The translations under genes were made by a program, and so were the position numbers. From NCBI RefSeq assembly GCF_000381925.1, contig NZ_KB907307.1, positions 2,046,001 through 2,110,000 on the forward strand: a DNA stretch of 64,000 nucleotides, read 5' to 3'. This stretch comes from Nocardia sp. BMG111209 (GTDB taxonomy: Bacteria > Actinomycetota > Actinomycetes > Mycobacteriales > Mycobacteriaceae). How positions within the stretch are numbered: the stretch's first letter is position 1; each line of letters begins with the position of its first letter. The notes below the pieces were generated by a model. The model was not told the DNA's origin. It made no database searches and saw nothing but the letters and a program-made list of their open reading frames with translations. Positions 17,453 to 26,951 of this stretch are shown here, one piece after another.

Positions 17453-18226
17453 TCATCCGCATCCCTCGTGGTGCCGGCTGAATTCGACTGTGGTGGTGGC
17501 ATTTCGGGGAGCGCCGGCGCCGCGGTAGGCGACGGCGGTCGCCCCCTCCGGCGGCGGGCCCGGGGTGGCGCTGAAGACCAGGACCGTCTCGGTCCCCCGG
17601 TCGAGCCACCAGCCGACGGTCCGGCACCGCCCCCACTGCCGGCCCTCCAGCCCACCGGCGATCTGCGGCAGGTCGAGGCCGTGCGCATCATGGAGGTGGC
17701 GGAGCACCCGGTCGGCGACCTCGGCGTCCGGCGTGCCGTCGGTACTGTCCACGGAGAACGTCCGCGTACAGAACGGACCCCACATACTGCCGGCGCACAC
17801 GGTCGAATCCGACCGGACCCCGAGGCCCGCCGGAAGCGGCAGCAACCCGTCCGCATTCGGCACCGGCGGCCGGGCGCCACCCTGACCACCGGGCCCGTCG
17901 ACGATTCCGGAGTCGATCGCCGCGACCCACAGCACACCGAGCAGACTGCCGGCACAACACAACACCGTGAAGATCTCACCCGCCCGGCCGCGCACGCCCG
18001 ATCCCCGATCGACCGCGAGACCCGCTGCCAGGACGCCGATTCCGGCGAGGATCAGCAGCACCTCGACACTGTCCCGGCAGTACCGCAGCGGCCAGGGCAG
18101 CAAGGTCACCACGAGTTCGACCGCGACGATCGCCGCCAGGATCAGCCCGGTGCGCGGCCGGGACCGCCGCGACCCCGTCGCGAGGATCCAGCAGACCAGC
18201 GGGACGAAGAACAGGACTCGGACCAC
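17453..18226 (-). CDS. Membrane protein with three to four N-terminal helices, unknown function
   Basis: About 257 residues from a GTG at 18226. Hydrophobic helices lie at about 2-15, 25-42, 55-72 and 82-102, followed by a soluble C-terminal half with paired cysteines (CAGSMWGPFCTRTF) and segments such as DAEVADRVLRHLHDAHGLDLPQIA and TETVLVFSATPGPPPEG. The soluble half probably faces the outside and may bear a disulphide. I recognise no family. The GTG fits the hydrophobic N-terminus; the frame is open further upstream but with poor codon use. Confidence 0.6.
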   Translation of the reverse strand: MVRVLFFVPLVCWILATGSRRSRPRTGLILAAIVAVELVVTLLPWPLRYCRDSVEVLLILAGIGVLAAGLAVDRGSGVRGRAGEIFTVLCCAGSLLGVLWVAAIDSGIVDGPGGQGGARPPVPNADGLLPLPAGLGVRSDSTVCAGSMWGPFCTRTFSVDSTDGTPDAEVADRVLRHLHDAHGLDLPQIAGGLEGRQWGRCRTVGWWLDRGTETVLVFSATPGPPPEGATAVAYRGAGAPRNATTTVEFSRHHEGCG

Positions 18227-18639
18227 GCCGAGAAGTCTAGGGTCGCGCGGTCCGGACGGATCGGACCTCGGCCGGAACGCCCGATACGACTGCCTCCGGT
18301 TTCGGATCCGGCACATCCGGGCACCACGGTCGGGTGGATGCCCCGATGGCCCGTCGCCATGGCGCTGATCAGCGCGGTCGTGCCGGTGACCGCCGTGCGG
18401 CGGCGCGCACGACGCTGGGCCACTTCGATTTCCGGCCGGGGGCCACTCGGTGGTCCACCCGCATGCGGGAATTCGGCACGGGCACCAGCGGAGACCGGCC
18501 ACGAGTCACCGGACGTCCTATGTATTGCCCGCTTTCGGGTAACCTCCGAACATCCCGTGCTTGCGGGTGGCGAAAGTGATAGCGACAGAAGATGTTTCAG
18601 ATTTGCCGTCCCCAGGGGCGGTGCGGAACAGGAGAGTTC
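18227..18639. other. 413-bp gene-free stretch upstream of a secreted protein
   Basis: No convincing reading frame. Towards the right end the sequence becomes AT-richer (about 18560-18605), and an AGGAG-type ribosome binding site lies at 18629-18635, so the promoter of the secreted protein is probably here. I see no repeat or hairpin of note. Confidence 0.5.
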
Positions 18640-19101
18640 ATGCGAGTACGAGGCATTCTGGGTGCGGCGGTCGCGGCGACCGGACTGGCGGTCGCCGGCG
18701 GTGCGGTCGCGGGCGCGTCGCCGCTGCGGGCGACGGATCTCCAGGTCGACCCGGGGCCGTACCTGGTGGGCGATACGGCCTACTTCAGTGCGGGCAGCGC
18801 CGACTGCGCCATCCACGCCGACGGCAGCGTGGGATGCGATATGCCCGCGGGGGTCGCACGCTGGTACGACATCCTTCCCGTCACCGACCTGGCGATCGAC
18901 ATCCCGTTCCTGCCCGCGCATCCGGAATGGGTCCGGCACGGCCGGCCGGGCAGTCCGTCGCTGCCCTCGGACGCCAACGGATACGACAGCACGATCTCCT
19001 ATGCGGGGGCCAGCTGCAACGGCGGCGGCCGGGGCGCGATCAGCTGCACCTCGAAGGGGCACTCCTTCAGTTTCGGCTGGTCGGGGACCCAGGTCAGCTG
19101 A
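18640..19101 (+). CDS. Small secreted protein, unknown function
   Basis: A 153-residue protein with a signal peptide: basic MRVR, a hydrophobic core of about 22 residues and a cleavage site near AGA-SP. The mature part has four cysteines (SADCAIHADGSVGCDM, then SCNGGG and SCTSKG), consistent with two disulphides, and a C-terminal GHSFSFGW. This type of small secreted protein is common in Nocardia and Rhodococcus; I know no function. The ribosome binding site AGGAGAG is 5 bases before the ATG. Confidence 0.72.
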   Translation: MRVRGILGAAVAATGLAVAGGAVAGASPLRATDLQVDPGPYLVGDTAYFSAGSADCAIHADGSVGCDMPAGVARWYDILPVTDLAIDIPFLPAHPEWVRHGRPGSPSLPSDANGYDSTISYAGASCNGGGRGAISCTSKGHSFSFGWSGTQVS

Positions 19102-19110
19102 TCGGGCCGC

Positions 19111-19932
19111 TCAGCCGAGCCGGGTGACGCGACGCGTGGCGGCCAGGTCCTGTTCGATGCCGCGGGCGGCCGCCCGCAGGTGCGGGACCAGGTCGCCGCG
19201 GATCTCCTCGACACCGCGCCGGGAGGCGTGGGTGGAGATGTTGATCGCGGCGATCACCGCACCGGCATTGTCGCGGACCGGGGCGGCCACCGAGCGCAGG
19301 CCGGCCTCCAGCTCCTGATCGACCAGCGAATAGCCCTGCACCCGAACCTTTTCCAGTTCCGCGCGCAGCTGCGCCGGTTCGGTGACGGTGTTGGAGGTCA
19401 GGCCGGCCAGCGGGGTCACCGCCAGATAGCCGTCCAGTTCCTCGGGGGTGAGGCCCGCGAGCAGGATATGGCCCATCGAGGTGGCGTGCGCCGGGAACCG
19501 GGTGCCGATGTTGATGCTGACGGTCATGATGCGCGACACCGCGACCCGAGCCACGTACACCACGTCGGAGCCGTCGAGTACCGAGACCGAACTCGATTCG
19601 TGGACCGCGGCGGACAAGCGCTCCAGATGTGGCTGGGCCACTTCCGGCAACGTCATGCTGGACAGGTACGCATAGCCGAGTTCCAGCACCTTCGCGGTCA
19701 GCGAGAACCGCTTCCCGTCGGTGCGGACGTATCCGAGATCGGTGAGCGTCAACAGGAATCGGCGCGCGGCGGCCCGGGTCAGGCCGGTCAGGCGCGCCAC
19801 ATCCGAGAGGGTCAGATCGGGGTGTTCCGCGTCGAAGGCACGGATGACCGCGAGGCCGCGCTCCAGCGACTGCACATAGTGCGCGCCGCGGCCGCCGTCG
19901 TCATTCGTGTTGTCCGGCTCGGTGCTGGTCAT
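19111..19932 (-). CDS. pcaR: IclR-family regulator of the pca operon (PcaR/PcaU/PobR type)
   Basis: A 273-residue IclR protein. The winged helix is at about 18-80 (YVQSLERGLAVIRAF, LSDVARLTGLTRAAARRFLLTL), and the effector domain follows with AVHESSSVSVLDGSDVVYVARV and LVDQELEAGLRSVAAPV, the layout of the PcaR/PcaU/PobR branch. These proteins respond to beta-ketoadipate or protocatechuate. Its start overlaps the end of pcaC by 32 bp, so it is the last gene of the pca operon. The ATG at 19932 was chosen because AGGAGG sits six bases before it. Its likely operator is in front of pcaI. Confidence 0.9.
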   Translation of the reverse strand: MTSTEPDNTNDDGGRGAHYVQSLERGLAVIRAFDAEHPDLTLSDVARLTGLTRAAARRFLLTLTDLGYVRTDGKRFSLTAKVLELGYAYLSSMTLPEVAQPHLERLSAAVHESSSVSVLDGSDVVYVARVAVSRIMTVSINIGTRFPAHATSMGHILLAGLTPEELDGYLAVTPLAGLTSNTVTEPAQLRAELEKVRVQGYSLVDQELEAGLRSVAAPVRDNAGAVIAAINISTHASRRGVEEIRGDLVPHLRAAARGIEQDLAATRRVTRLG

Positions 19933-20341
19933 CCTCATCCTCCTCGGCCGGGCGTATGCGCGCGGCCTCGTCGCCCAGCTCGGCCAGTACCTGCTGGCCG
20001 ATGGCGAACGCGGCGTTCGCCGCCGGCACACCCGCGTAGGCCCCCGTGTGCAGCAGCACCTCGGCGATCTCCGCGGCGGTCAGTCCGTTGTGGACGGCCG
20101 CACGCACGTGCATCCCGATCTCTTCGTGCCGCCCGAGGGCGGTGAGCACCGCCAGGGTAACGCAACTGCGGGTGCGGCGATCCAGGCCCTCCCGGGTCCA
20201 GATCGAACCCCAGACCGATTCGGTGATGTATTCCTGGAACGGCCGGGTGAACTCGGTGGTCCGGGCCACGGCCCGATCCACGTGGGCGTGGCCGAGCACC
20301 TCACGGCGCACCCGCATACCCTCGTCGGCGCTGCTGCTCAC
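19901..20341 (-). CDS. pcaC: 4-carboxymuconolactone decarboxylase
   Basis: A 146-residue protein catalysing decarboxylation of 4-carboxymuconolactone to beta-ketoadipate enol-lactone. Typical segments are REVLGHAHVDRAVA, FTRPFQEYITESVWGSIWTR and the LLHTGAYAGVPAANAAF region. The GTG at 20341 follows AAGGAG at six bases and overlaps the pcaD stop as GTGA. In many actinobacteria pcaD and pcaC are fused as pcaL; here they are separate proteins. The C-terminus is unusually acidic (EEDEDD). Confidence 0.93.
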   Translation of the reverse strand: MSSSADEGMRVRREVLGHAHVDRAVARTTEFTRPFQEYITESVWGSIWTREGLDRRTRSCVTLAVLTALGRHEEIGMHVRAAVHNGLTAAEIAEVLLHTGAYAGVPAANAAFAIGQQVLAELGDEAARIRPAEEDEDDQHRAGQHE

Positions 20342-21114
20342 GAATTCTCCTTCAGGTGGCCGAGAATCAGGTCGCTGACCGCGTCCGCCGATTCGGCGGT
20401 GGCCAGATGTGCTCCGGGCGAGACGATCTCGAACCGGGCCCGCGCGATGCCCGCGGCGATGCGCCGGCCGTGCTCCGGCGGTGTCGCCGGATCCTCCGCA
20501 CCCGAGATCACCAGGGTGGGGGCGGTGATGTCCGGCAGGCCGCCGGCGATGTCCATCCGCTCGATCGCGGTGCAGCAGGAGGCATATCCCTCGGCCGGGG
20601 TCGCCGCGACCATATCCTCGAACCAGCGGATGCGGTCCGGGTGGGCGGCCCGCCAGGCCGGGGTGAACCAGCGCTGCACGACGGCCTCGGCGATCGAGCG
20701 CATCCCCTCGGCGCGCACGGTCGCCGCCCGCGCGGCCCAGCTCTCCGGCGGTCCCAGCGCGGCGGAGGTGCAGCACAGGGTCAGCGTCCGGATCCGTTGC
20801 GGCGCATACTCCCCCAGCCACATGCCGACCATGCCACCCATCGACAGGCCGACCACGTGCGCGGCCGGCACGTCCAGCCGGTCGAGCAGGGCGACCACGT
20901 CGGCGCCGAGATCGCCCAGGGTGTACGGCCCGCTCGGCACCGGCGAATCCCCGTGTCCCCGATGGTCGTAGCGCACGACCCGGTATCCCGCGGCCGTCAA
21001 TGCCCGCACCTGCGGTTCCCACATGCGCAGATCGCTGCCCAGCGATCCGGACAGCACCACGGGCGTACCACCGGCCGGGCCCGCCACCACATGGTGCACG
21101 GCAACGGCGTTCAT
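20338..21114 (-). CDS. pcaD: 3-oxoadipate enol-lactonase
   Basis: A 258-residue alpha/beta hydrolase. It hydrolyses beta-ketoadipate enol-lactone to beta-ketoadipate. The oxyanion segment is SGSLGSDLRMW, the nucleophile is Ser91 in GLSMGG, Asp208 follows in SGAEDPATPP and His236 in PGAHLATAE, completing the triad. The ATG at 21114 overlaps the pcaB stop (ATGA), and the stop overlaps the pcaC GTG. Its length matches a stand-alone PcaD, not the roughly 400-residue PcaL fusion. Confidence 0.94.
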   Translation of the reverse strand: MNAVAVHHVVAGPAGGTPVVLSGSLGSDLRMWEPQVRALTAAGYRVVRYDHRGHGDSPVPSGPYTLGDLGADVVALLDRLDVPAAHVVGLSMGGMVGMWLGEYAPQRIRTLTLCCTSAALGPPESWAARAATVRAEGMRSIAEAVVQRWFTPAWRAAHPDRIRWFEDMVAATPAEGYASCCTAIERMDIAGGLPDITAPTLVISGAEDPATPPEHGRRIAAGIARARFEIVSPGAHLATAESADAVSDLILGHLKENS

Positions 21115-22508
21115 CGGACCACGTCCTCTCCGGACTCCGGCACGTCGCGAATCTCGTTCCAGTGCCGCACCGTTCGCGTCACGAACGCCTCGGCCGAACC
21201 GAGATAGCCAGCGGGATCGAGCAGTTCGCCGATCCGGCCGCGGCTCAGATACTTTCCGATCGTCGCGTCGGCGGCCAGCAGGTCCGCCGGATCGCCCGCG
21301 CCGGAAAGGGATTCGCGGCAGCACGCGGCCACGGCGTCCCCGGCGGCCTGCCGGCCCACCTCACCCCCGGAGGCCGCGAGCACCTCGACGGCGACATTCT
21401 CCGCCAGCAGCAGACCGCCGGTGCGATCGAGGTTGGCGCGCATGCGATCCGCGTCCACCCGCAGCCGGTCGAGGCTCACCCGCAGCCAGTGCACGGCGGA
21501 ACCGGTGGTACGCAACAGTTCCCGATACGGCCGCCATTCGGCGTGCCAGGACCCGGCGGCGCGCTGATGTTCGTGGACGGCCGCGGCCAGCAGATCGGCG
21601 ACCAGGCCCGGCGCCTGCCCGGCGGCCGCGGCGGCCAGTACCGCCGCGACCGGATTGCGTTTGTGCGGCATGGTCGACGAGCCGCCGGTCCCGGCCGGGC
21701 CCTGTTCGAACACCTCCGCGACCTCGGTCTGCGCGAGCAGCGCGATATCGCGGGCGATCTTCGCGACCGCCCCGCAGGTCTGCCCCAGCGCGGCGGCGAC
21801 CTCGGCGATCCGGCTGCGCTCGGTGTGCCACGGCAGCAGCGGCACGGCGAGCCCGAGCCGCCGCGCGAGCCGGGCCGACACCTCGATCCCGTGGTCGCCC
21901 AGGGCCGCGAGCGTGCCGACCGCGCCGCCGAACTGCACCGCGAGCCGCTCGGCGCGGACCGCGGTCAGGCGGTCCCGGCCGGCCAGGATGCCGCCGAGCC
22001 AGCCGGCCGCGGTGAATCCGAAGGTGACCGGCGTCGCCTGTTGCAGCAGGCTGCGACCGGCCAGCACGGTGGCGGTGTGGGTTTCGGCCAGTTCGGCCAG
22101 GCGCGCGGCCACGGCCCGCAGGTCCTCGTCGAGTACGGCCAGCGCGCGGTCGGTCACCAGCATCGCGGCGGTGTCCATCACGTCCTGACTGGTCGCGCCG
22201 AGATGGACGTAGCCGGCGGCCGCACCGCCGACCCGCTCGGTGAGCGCGCGCACCAGCGGCCCGGCCGGATTGCCGATGCCGGTGGCTCTCGCGCCGAGCT
22301 CGCCGATGTCGTACAGCTCTGCGCGGCAGTGGTTCCCGATCTCCGCGGCGGCCGCGGCGGGGATCAGCTCGGCGTCCGCCTCGGCGTGCGCGAGGGCGCT
22401 CTCGAAGTCGAGCATGGCCTGCACCCAGGCCCGGTCATCGACCGCGGCAGCGACCGGTCCGGCGGCGAGGACGCCGTCGAACAGGCCCCGCGCCGCCGGA
22501 TCAGACAT
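21111..22508 (-). CDS. pcaB: 3-carboxy-cis,cis-muconate cycloisomerase
   Basis: A 465-residue member of the fumarase/aspartase superfamily, converting 3-carboxymuconate to 4-carboxymuconolactone. The family signature GSSTMPHKRNP is at 276-286, and GATSQDVMDTA at about 104-114 is the second conserved block. The start at 22508 lies within the pcaG end (8-bp overlap), showing tight coupling. Length is usual for the family. Confidence 0.95.
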   Translation of the reverse strand: MSDPAARGLFDGVLAAGPVAAAVDDRAWVQAMLDFESALAHAEADAELIPAAAAAEIGNHCRAELYDIGELGARATGIGNPAGPLVRALTERVGGAAAGYVHLGATSQDVMDTAAMLVTDRALAVLDEDLRAVAARLAELAETHTATVLAGRSLLQQATPVTFGFTAAGWLGGILAGRDRLTAVRAERLAVQFGGAVGTLAALGDHGIEVSARLARRLGLAVPLLPWHTERSRIAEVAAALGQTCGAVAKIARDIALLAQTEVAEVFEQGPAGTGGSSTMPHKRNPVAAVLAAAAAGQAPGLVADLLAAAVHEHQRAAGSWHAEWRPYRELLRTTGSAVHWLRVSLDRLRVDADRMRANLDRTGGLLLAENVAVEVLAASGGEVGRQAAGDAVAACCRESLSGAGDPADLLAADATIGKYLSRGRIGELLDPAGYLGSAEAFVTRTVRHWNEIRDVPESGEDVVR

Positions 22509-23058
22509 CGAAGAAGACCGTCTCGCCGTCGCCCTGCAGGTGCACGTCGAAGCGGTAGCCGCCGGGCTCGGCCGTCGCGATCAGGGTCGAACGCCGGTGC
22601 ACCGGAACCGAACTCAGCACCGGGTCGGCCGCGTTGGCGGCCTCGTTCTCGGGGAAGTACAGGCGGGTCACCACCCGGTGCAGCATACCCCGGGCGAACA
22701 CCGAGACATCGAGATGCGGCGCCTGCGCGCCCCGTGGTCCCGGCACCACACCCGGATGCACCGTGTGGAGGGAGTATTCACCGAGCCGGGTGTCGCTGCG
22801 CCCGAATCCCCGGAATCCGGGCACCCGACCGCGCGGATCGTCGGGATGATCGAACCGGCCGTCCGGATCGGCCTGCCATGTCTCGATCAGCGCGTCCGGA
22901 ATCCGTTGTCCCGCACCGTCGAACACCTCGCCGTGGATCCGGAACGAGCCCGCGGTCCCCTCCGGCACCACGAAACGGCCGTAGCGGTCCCAGTCCAGGC
23001 CGATGTGCAGGTACGGGCCGACGGTCTGCGACGGCGTCGTCGGCAGCTGCTCAGTCAT
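22501..23058 (-). CDS. pcaG: Protocatechuate 3,4-dioxygenase, alpha subunit
   Basis: A 185-residue intradiol dioxygenase subunit. It begins with the conserved TPSQTVGPYLHIGL and shows IPDALIETWQADPDGRF, GRSDTRLGEYSLHTVHPG and APHLDVSVFARGM. As in other alpha subunits the iron ligands of the beta chain are not all kept (APHLDV in place of AHIHF). It pairs with PcaH to form the iron(III) enzyme that opens protocatechuate between the two hydroxyls. The ATG at 23058 overlaps the end of pcaH by 8 bp. Confidence 0.95.
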   Translation of the reverse strand: MTEQLPTTPSQTVGPYLHIGLDWDRYGRFVVPEGTAGSFRIHGEVFDGAGQRIPDALIETWQADPDGRFDHPDDPRGRVPGFRGFGRSDTRLGEYSLHTVHPGVVPGPRGAQAPHLDVSVFARGMLHRVVTRLYFPENEAANAADPVLSSVPVHRRSTLIATAEPGGYRFDVHLQGDGETVFFDV

Positions 23059-23787
23059 GGTGCGGCTCCTCGAACGGGGTGGCGTCGCGGCCACGCAGCA
23101 CGATGTCGAATTCGTAGGCCAGGGCCCAGTTCGGCTTCGTGCGCTCCAGGCTGAACCGCGAGATCAGCCGGGGCCGTGCGGCTTCGGGCACCGAATTGAA
23201 GATCGGGTCCTGGAAGAACAGCGGATCGCCGGGGAAGTACATCTGGGTGACCAGCCGCTGCGGGAACGCCCGGCCGAACACCGAGAAGTGGATGTGTGCC
23301 GGTCGCCAGGCGTTGTGGTGATTACCCCACGGGTAGGCGCCGGGCTGGATCGTGACGAATTCGTACCGGCCCTGTTTGTCGGTGATCGTGCGCCCGACCC
23401 CGTCGAAGTTCGGATCCAGCGGCGCGTCCCAGCGGTCACCGATGTGCCGATACCGGCCCGCCGCGTTGGCCTGCCAGATCTCGATCAGCGAATCCGGGAT
23501 CGGCCGGCCGTCGCTGTCGAGCAACCGGCCGAACACGATGATCTTCTGCCCGATCGGATCATCGCGATGCCGGAAGGTCAGATCGTGATCGTCCGGGCGC
23601 ACCAGATCGCCGCCCAGTACCGGCCCGGTGATCTCGGTGAGGGTCTGCGGCAGCAACAGCAACGGCTGCTTCGGATGGCGCAGCGCCGTCGACTTGTAGC
23701 CCGGAAAGTCCAGTGGCGGATGGGTTTCCGGTGGATCCGGGCGGTAGCCGGCGACGGCCGGCCCGTTCCCGGTGTTCGGGTGGTCGC

Positions 23788-23791
<4 letters not shown>
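23051..23791 (-). CDS. pcaH: Protocatechuate 3,4-dioxygenase, beta subunit
   Basis: A 246-residue subunit holding the iron site. The expected ligands are Tyr114 (GRYRH), Tyr153 (GAYPW), His166 and His168 (AHIHF); the spacings of 39, 13 and 2 residues equal those of the structurally known Pseudomonas enzyme. The GTG at 23791 follows GGAGG and overlaps the pcaF stop (GTGA). With PcaG it forms the ring-opening enzyme of the pathway. Confidence 0.96.
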
Positions 23792-24962
<1,171 letters not shown>

Positions 24963-24966
<4 letters not shown>

Positions 24967-25739
24967 GATCTCGCCTTCAGGTCGCGCAGGGTCGCCAGTT
25001 CGCCGGCGGTGGGAGCGGGGGTGACGGTCAGATCGGCGGCGACCTTCAACTCCCAGCCGGTGGCCGCGCGGACCTCGTCCACGGTGACGCCGGGATGCAC
25101 GGCGCGCAGGATCAGCTCACCGGTCTCGTCGGGCCGCATCACGCCCAGATCGGTGATGACCAGGGTGGGTCCGGCGCCCCGCAGGCCCAGCCGCGCGCGT
25201 TCGCCGTCGCCGCGGCCGTGCCCCAGCGAGGTGACGAAGTCGACCCGATCGACGAACGACCGGTGCGACTGCCGCACCACCACGAACACCTCACCGCAGG
25301 AGGCCGCGATCTCCGGAGCGCCGCCGGCGCCGGGCAGCCGCACCTGCGGATGCGCGTAGTCGCCGCCGATGACGGTCGTGTTGATGTTGGCGTACTTGTC
25401 GATCTGCGCCGCGCCGAGGAAACCGACGTCGACGCGGCCCGGCTGCAGCCAGTAGTTGAACACCTCGGGCACGCTGATCACGGCGTCGGCGGTCTCGGCG
25501 AGCACGCCGTCACCGATGGAGGCGGGCAGCCGGTCCGGTTTGGAGCCGAGGGTGCCCGATTCGTAGATCAGCACCAGGTTCGGGGCGTGGGTGGTGCGGG
25601 CCAGATTGGCCGCGGTGGACGGCAGGCCGATGCCGACGAAGCAGATCTGCCCGTCGCCGAGGGCACGAGCGGCCGCCACGGTCATCATCTCGTCGGCGGT
25701 GTACTGCTGATCGGTCACGGGATTCTCCACTGTGGTCAC
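24963..25739 (-). CDS. pcaJ: 3-oxoadipate CoA-transferase, beta subunit
   Basis: A 258-residue CoA-transferase subunit. The catalytic glutamate is in IYESGTLG (about 80-87), preceded by VGIGLPSTAANLAR and followed by YANINTTVIGG. With PcaI it moves CoA from succinyl-CoA to beta-ketoadipate. The GTG at 25739 overlaps the pcaI stop (GTGA); a second GTG eight codons on is possible. The C-terminus is longer than in the shortest homologues but within the family range. Confidence 0.92.
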
Positions 25740-26560
25740 GGCCGGACTCCGATCGGCGCCGCGTACACGTGCTCGTCGAGCCAGCGGGTGAACCCCTCGC
25801 GGTCGCGGCCGATCGGATCCCACGCGGCGTAGTAGGCGTTGTCGCGCTCGGAGTAGCCCTGCGCGTAGGAGGGATGCGCGCCGCCGGGCACCGCGGCCAC
25901 GGCGGTCACGGCCCAGGACGGCAGCACCACGCCGCCGGGTACCGGGGTCAGCTCGTCGACGATCTCCTCGACGGTGACCAGGCTGCGCCGGGCGGCCAGC
26001 ACGGCCTCCTTCTGCACCCCGACCAGGCCCCAGAGCTGCACATTGCCCTTCCGGTCGGCGCGCTGCGCGTGGACGATCGAGACGTCCGGATTCAGTGCCG
26101 GCACCGCCATGAGTTCCTCGCCGGTGAACGGGCAGGTGATCGGCTTGACGGTGTCGGTGACGGTCGGCAGATCGGTGCCCACGTATCCGCGCAGCACCGC
26201 GAACGGCAGTCCGGAGGCGCCGGCGACATAGCGATTGGCCATGCCAGCGTGGCTGTGTTCCTCGATCGCCAGCGGGACCGGCCAGGAGTTCTGCACCGCG
26301 TCCCGGAACCGGTGCAGCGAGCCGACCCCCGGATTACCGCCCCAGGAGAAGATCAGCTTCCGGGCACAGCCGGCGCCGATCATCTGGTCGTAGACGATGT
26401 CCGGAGTCATCCGGACCAGCGTCAGGTCGCGACGGCGCTGCCGGATGATCTCCTGCCCGGCGGCCACCGGAATCAGATGGGTGAAACCTTCCAGCGCGAC
26501 GGTATCGCCGTCGTGCACCAGATCGGCCACCGCCTCCGCCAAGGACGTAATCCTGGCCAC
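25736..26560 (-). CDS. pcaI: 3-oxoadipate CoA-transferase, alpha subunit
   Basis: A 274-residue subunit starting ARITSLAEAVADLVHDGDTV and containing EGFTHLIPVAAGQEIIRQ, KLIFSWGGNPGVGSLHRFRD and PALNPDVSIVHAQRADRKGN, standard for family I CoA transferases. The GTG at 26560 is preferred over the ATG at 26584 because GAGGGAG precedes it at a good distance and it matches the usual family start. It is the first gene of the nine-gene pca operon; the promoter region upstream holds the probable PcaR site. Confidence 0.92.
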   Translation of the reverse strand: MARITSLAEAVADLVHDGDTVALEGFTHLIPVAAGQEIIRQRRRDLTLVRMTPDIVYDQMIGAGCARKLIFSWGGNPGVGSLHRFRDAVQNSWPVPLAIEEHSHAGMANRYVAGASGLPFAVLRGYVGTDLPTVTDTVKPITCPFTGEELMAVPALNPDVSIVHAQRADRKGNVQLWGLVGVQKEAVLAARRSLVTVEEIVDELTPVPGGVVLPSWAVTAVAAVPGGAHPSYAQGYSERDNAYYAAWDPIGRDREGFTRWLDEHVYAAPIGVRP

Positions 26561-26951
26561 GATCGCTCCCTCGTTCCTGTTCATCCGAACTCGTCGCCGC
26601 CCGGCCCGTTCACCCCGAAAGGGACCGTGCCCCACTCGGATTCGACGGATCGGCAGCCCGATCCCGGACACGGCGGGACCCTCGGCCACGATCGCGGCTC
26701 CCGTCCCGGCACAGCCGAGCGGTCGCGAATCGGCGACTCCACAACCCAAGATGTTCGGTATGCGTACAAATGGTTGCTATACGAACATCGTAGGCCGACT
26801 CTACTCGCGACTCAAGTCGCCCGCATCGATATCCGGCATCGACGCCGCCGGGAGACGGCCCGCCCACACGTCACCGCGGCAGTGATCGGCGTCACTTCAG
26901 CCTAACCGGCCGGGGACGCACGAATGTGCTGCTCGGGAACTCCGAGATCGA
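26561..26951. other. 391-bp promoter region of the pca operon
   Basis: No gene fits here. The right half is a convergent-free gap after the end of the alpha/beta hydrolase gene at 26952, and the middle carries the PcaR-like half-sites. Sequence around 26745-26815 is clearly AT-richer than the rest, as expected of a promoter. Confidence 0.6.
26751..26788. promoter_or_regulatory. PcaR-like operator of three half-sites before pcaI
   Basis: GTTCG at 26753-26757, CGTAC at 26763-26767 and CGAAC at 26782-26786 are spaced 10 and 19 bp centre to centre, so all face the same side of the helix. The outer arms ATGTTCGGTAT and ATACGAACAT form an inverted repeat. From memory, PcaR/PcaU/PobR proteins bind sites of the form GTTCG-N5-CG-AC with extra half-sites, which fits. 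It lies 191-228 bp upstream of the pcaI start. Confidence 0.68.

Noticed and set aside
17261..19318. A 685-codon plus-strand frame
   Set aside because: It crosses the SRPBCC and membrane-protein genes in antisense and the secreted-protein gene in another frame, and its product is arginine-rich without domains.
21000..23117. A 705-codon plus-strand frame across pcaB and pcaG
   Set aside because: It is antisense to two clearly identified pca genes and has biased, low-complexity composition.
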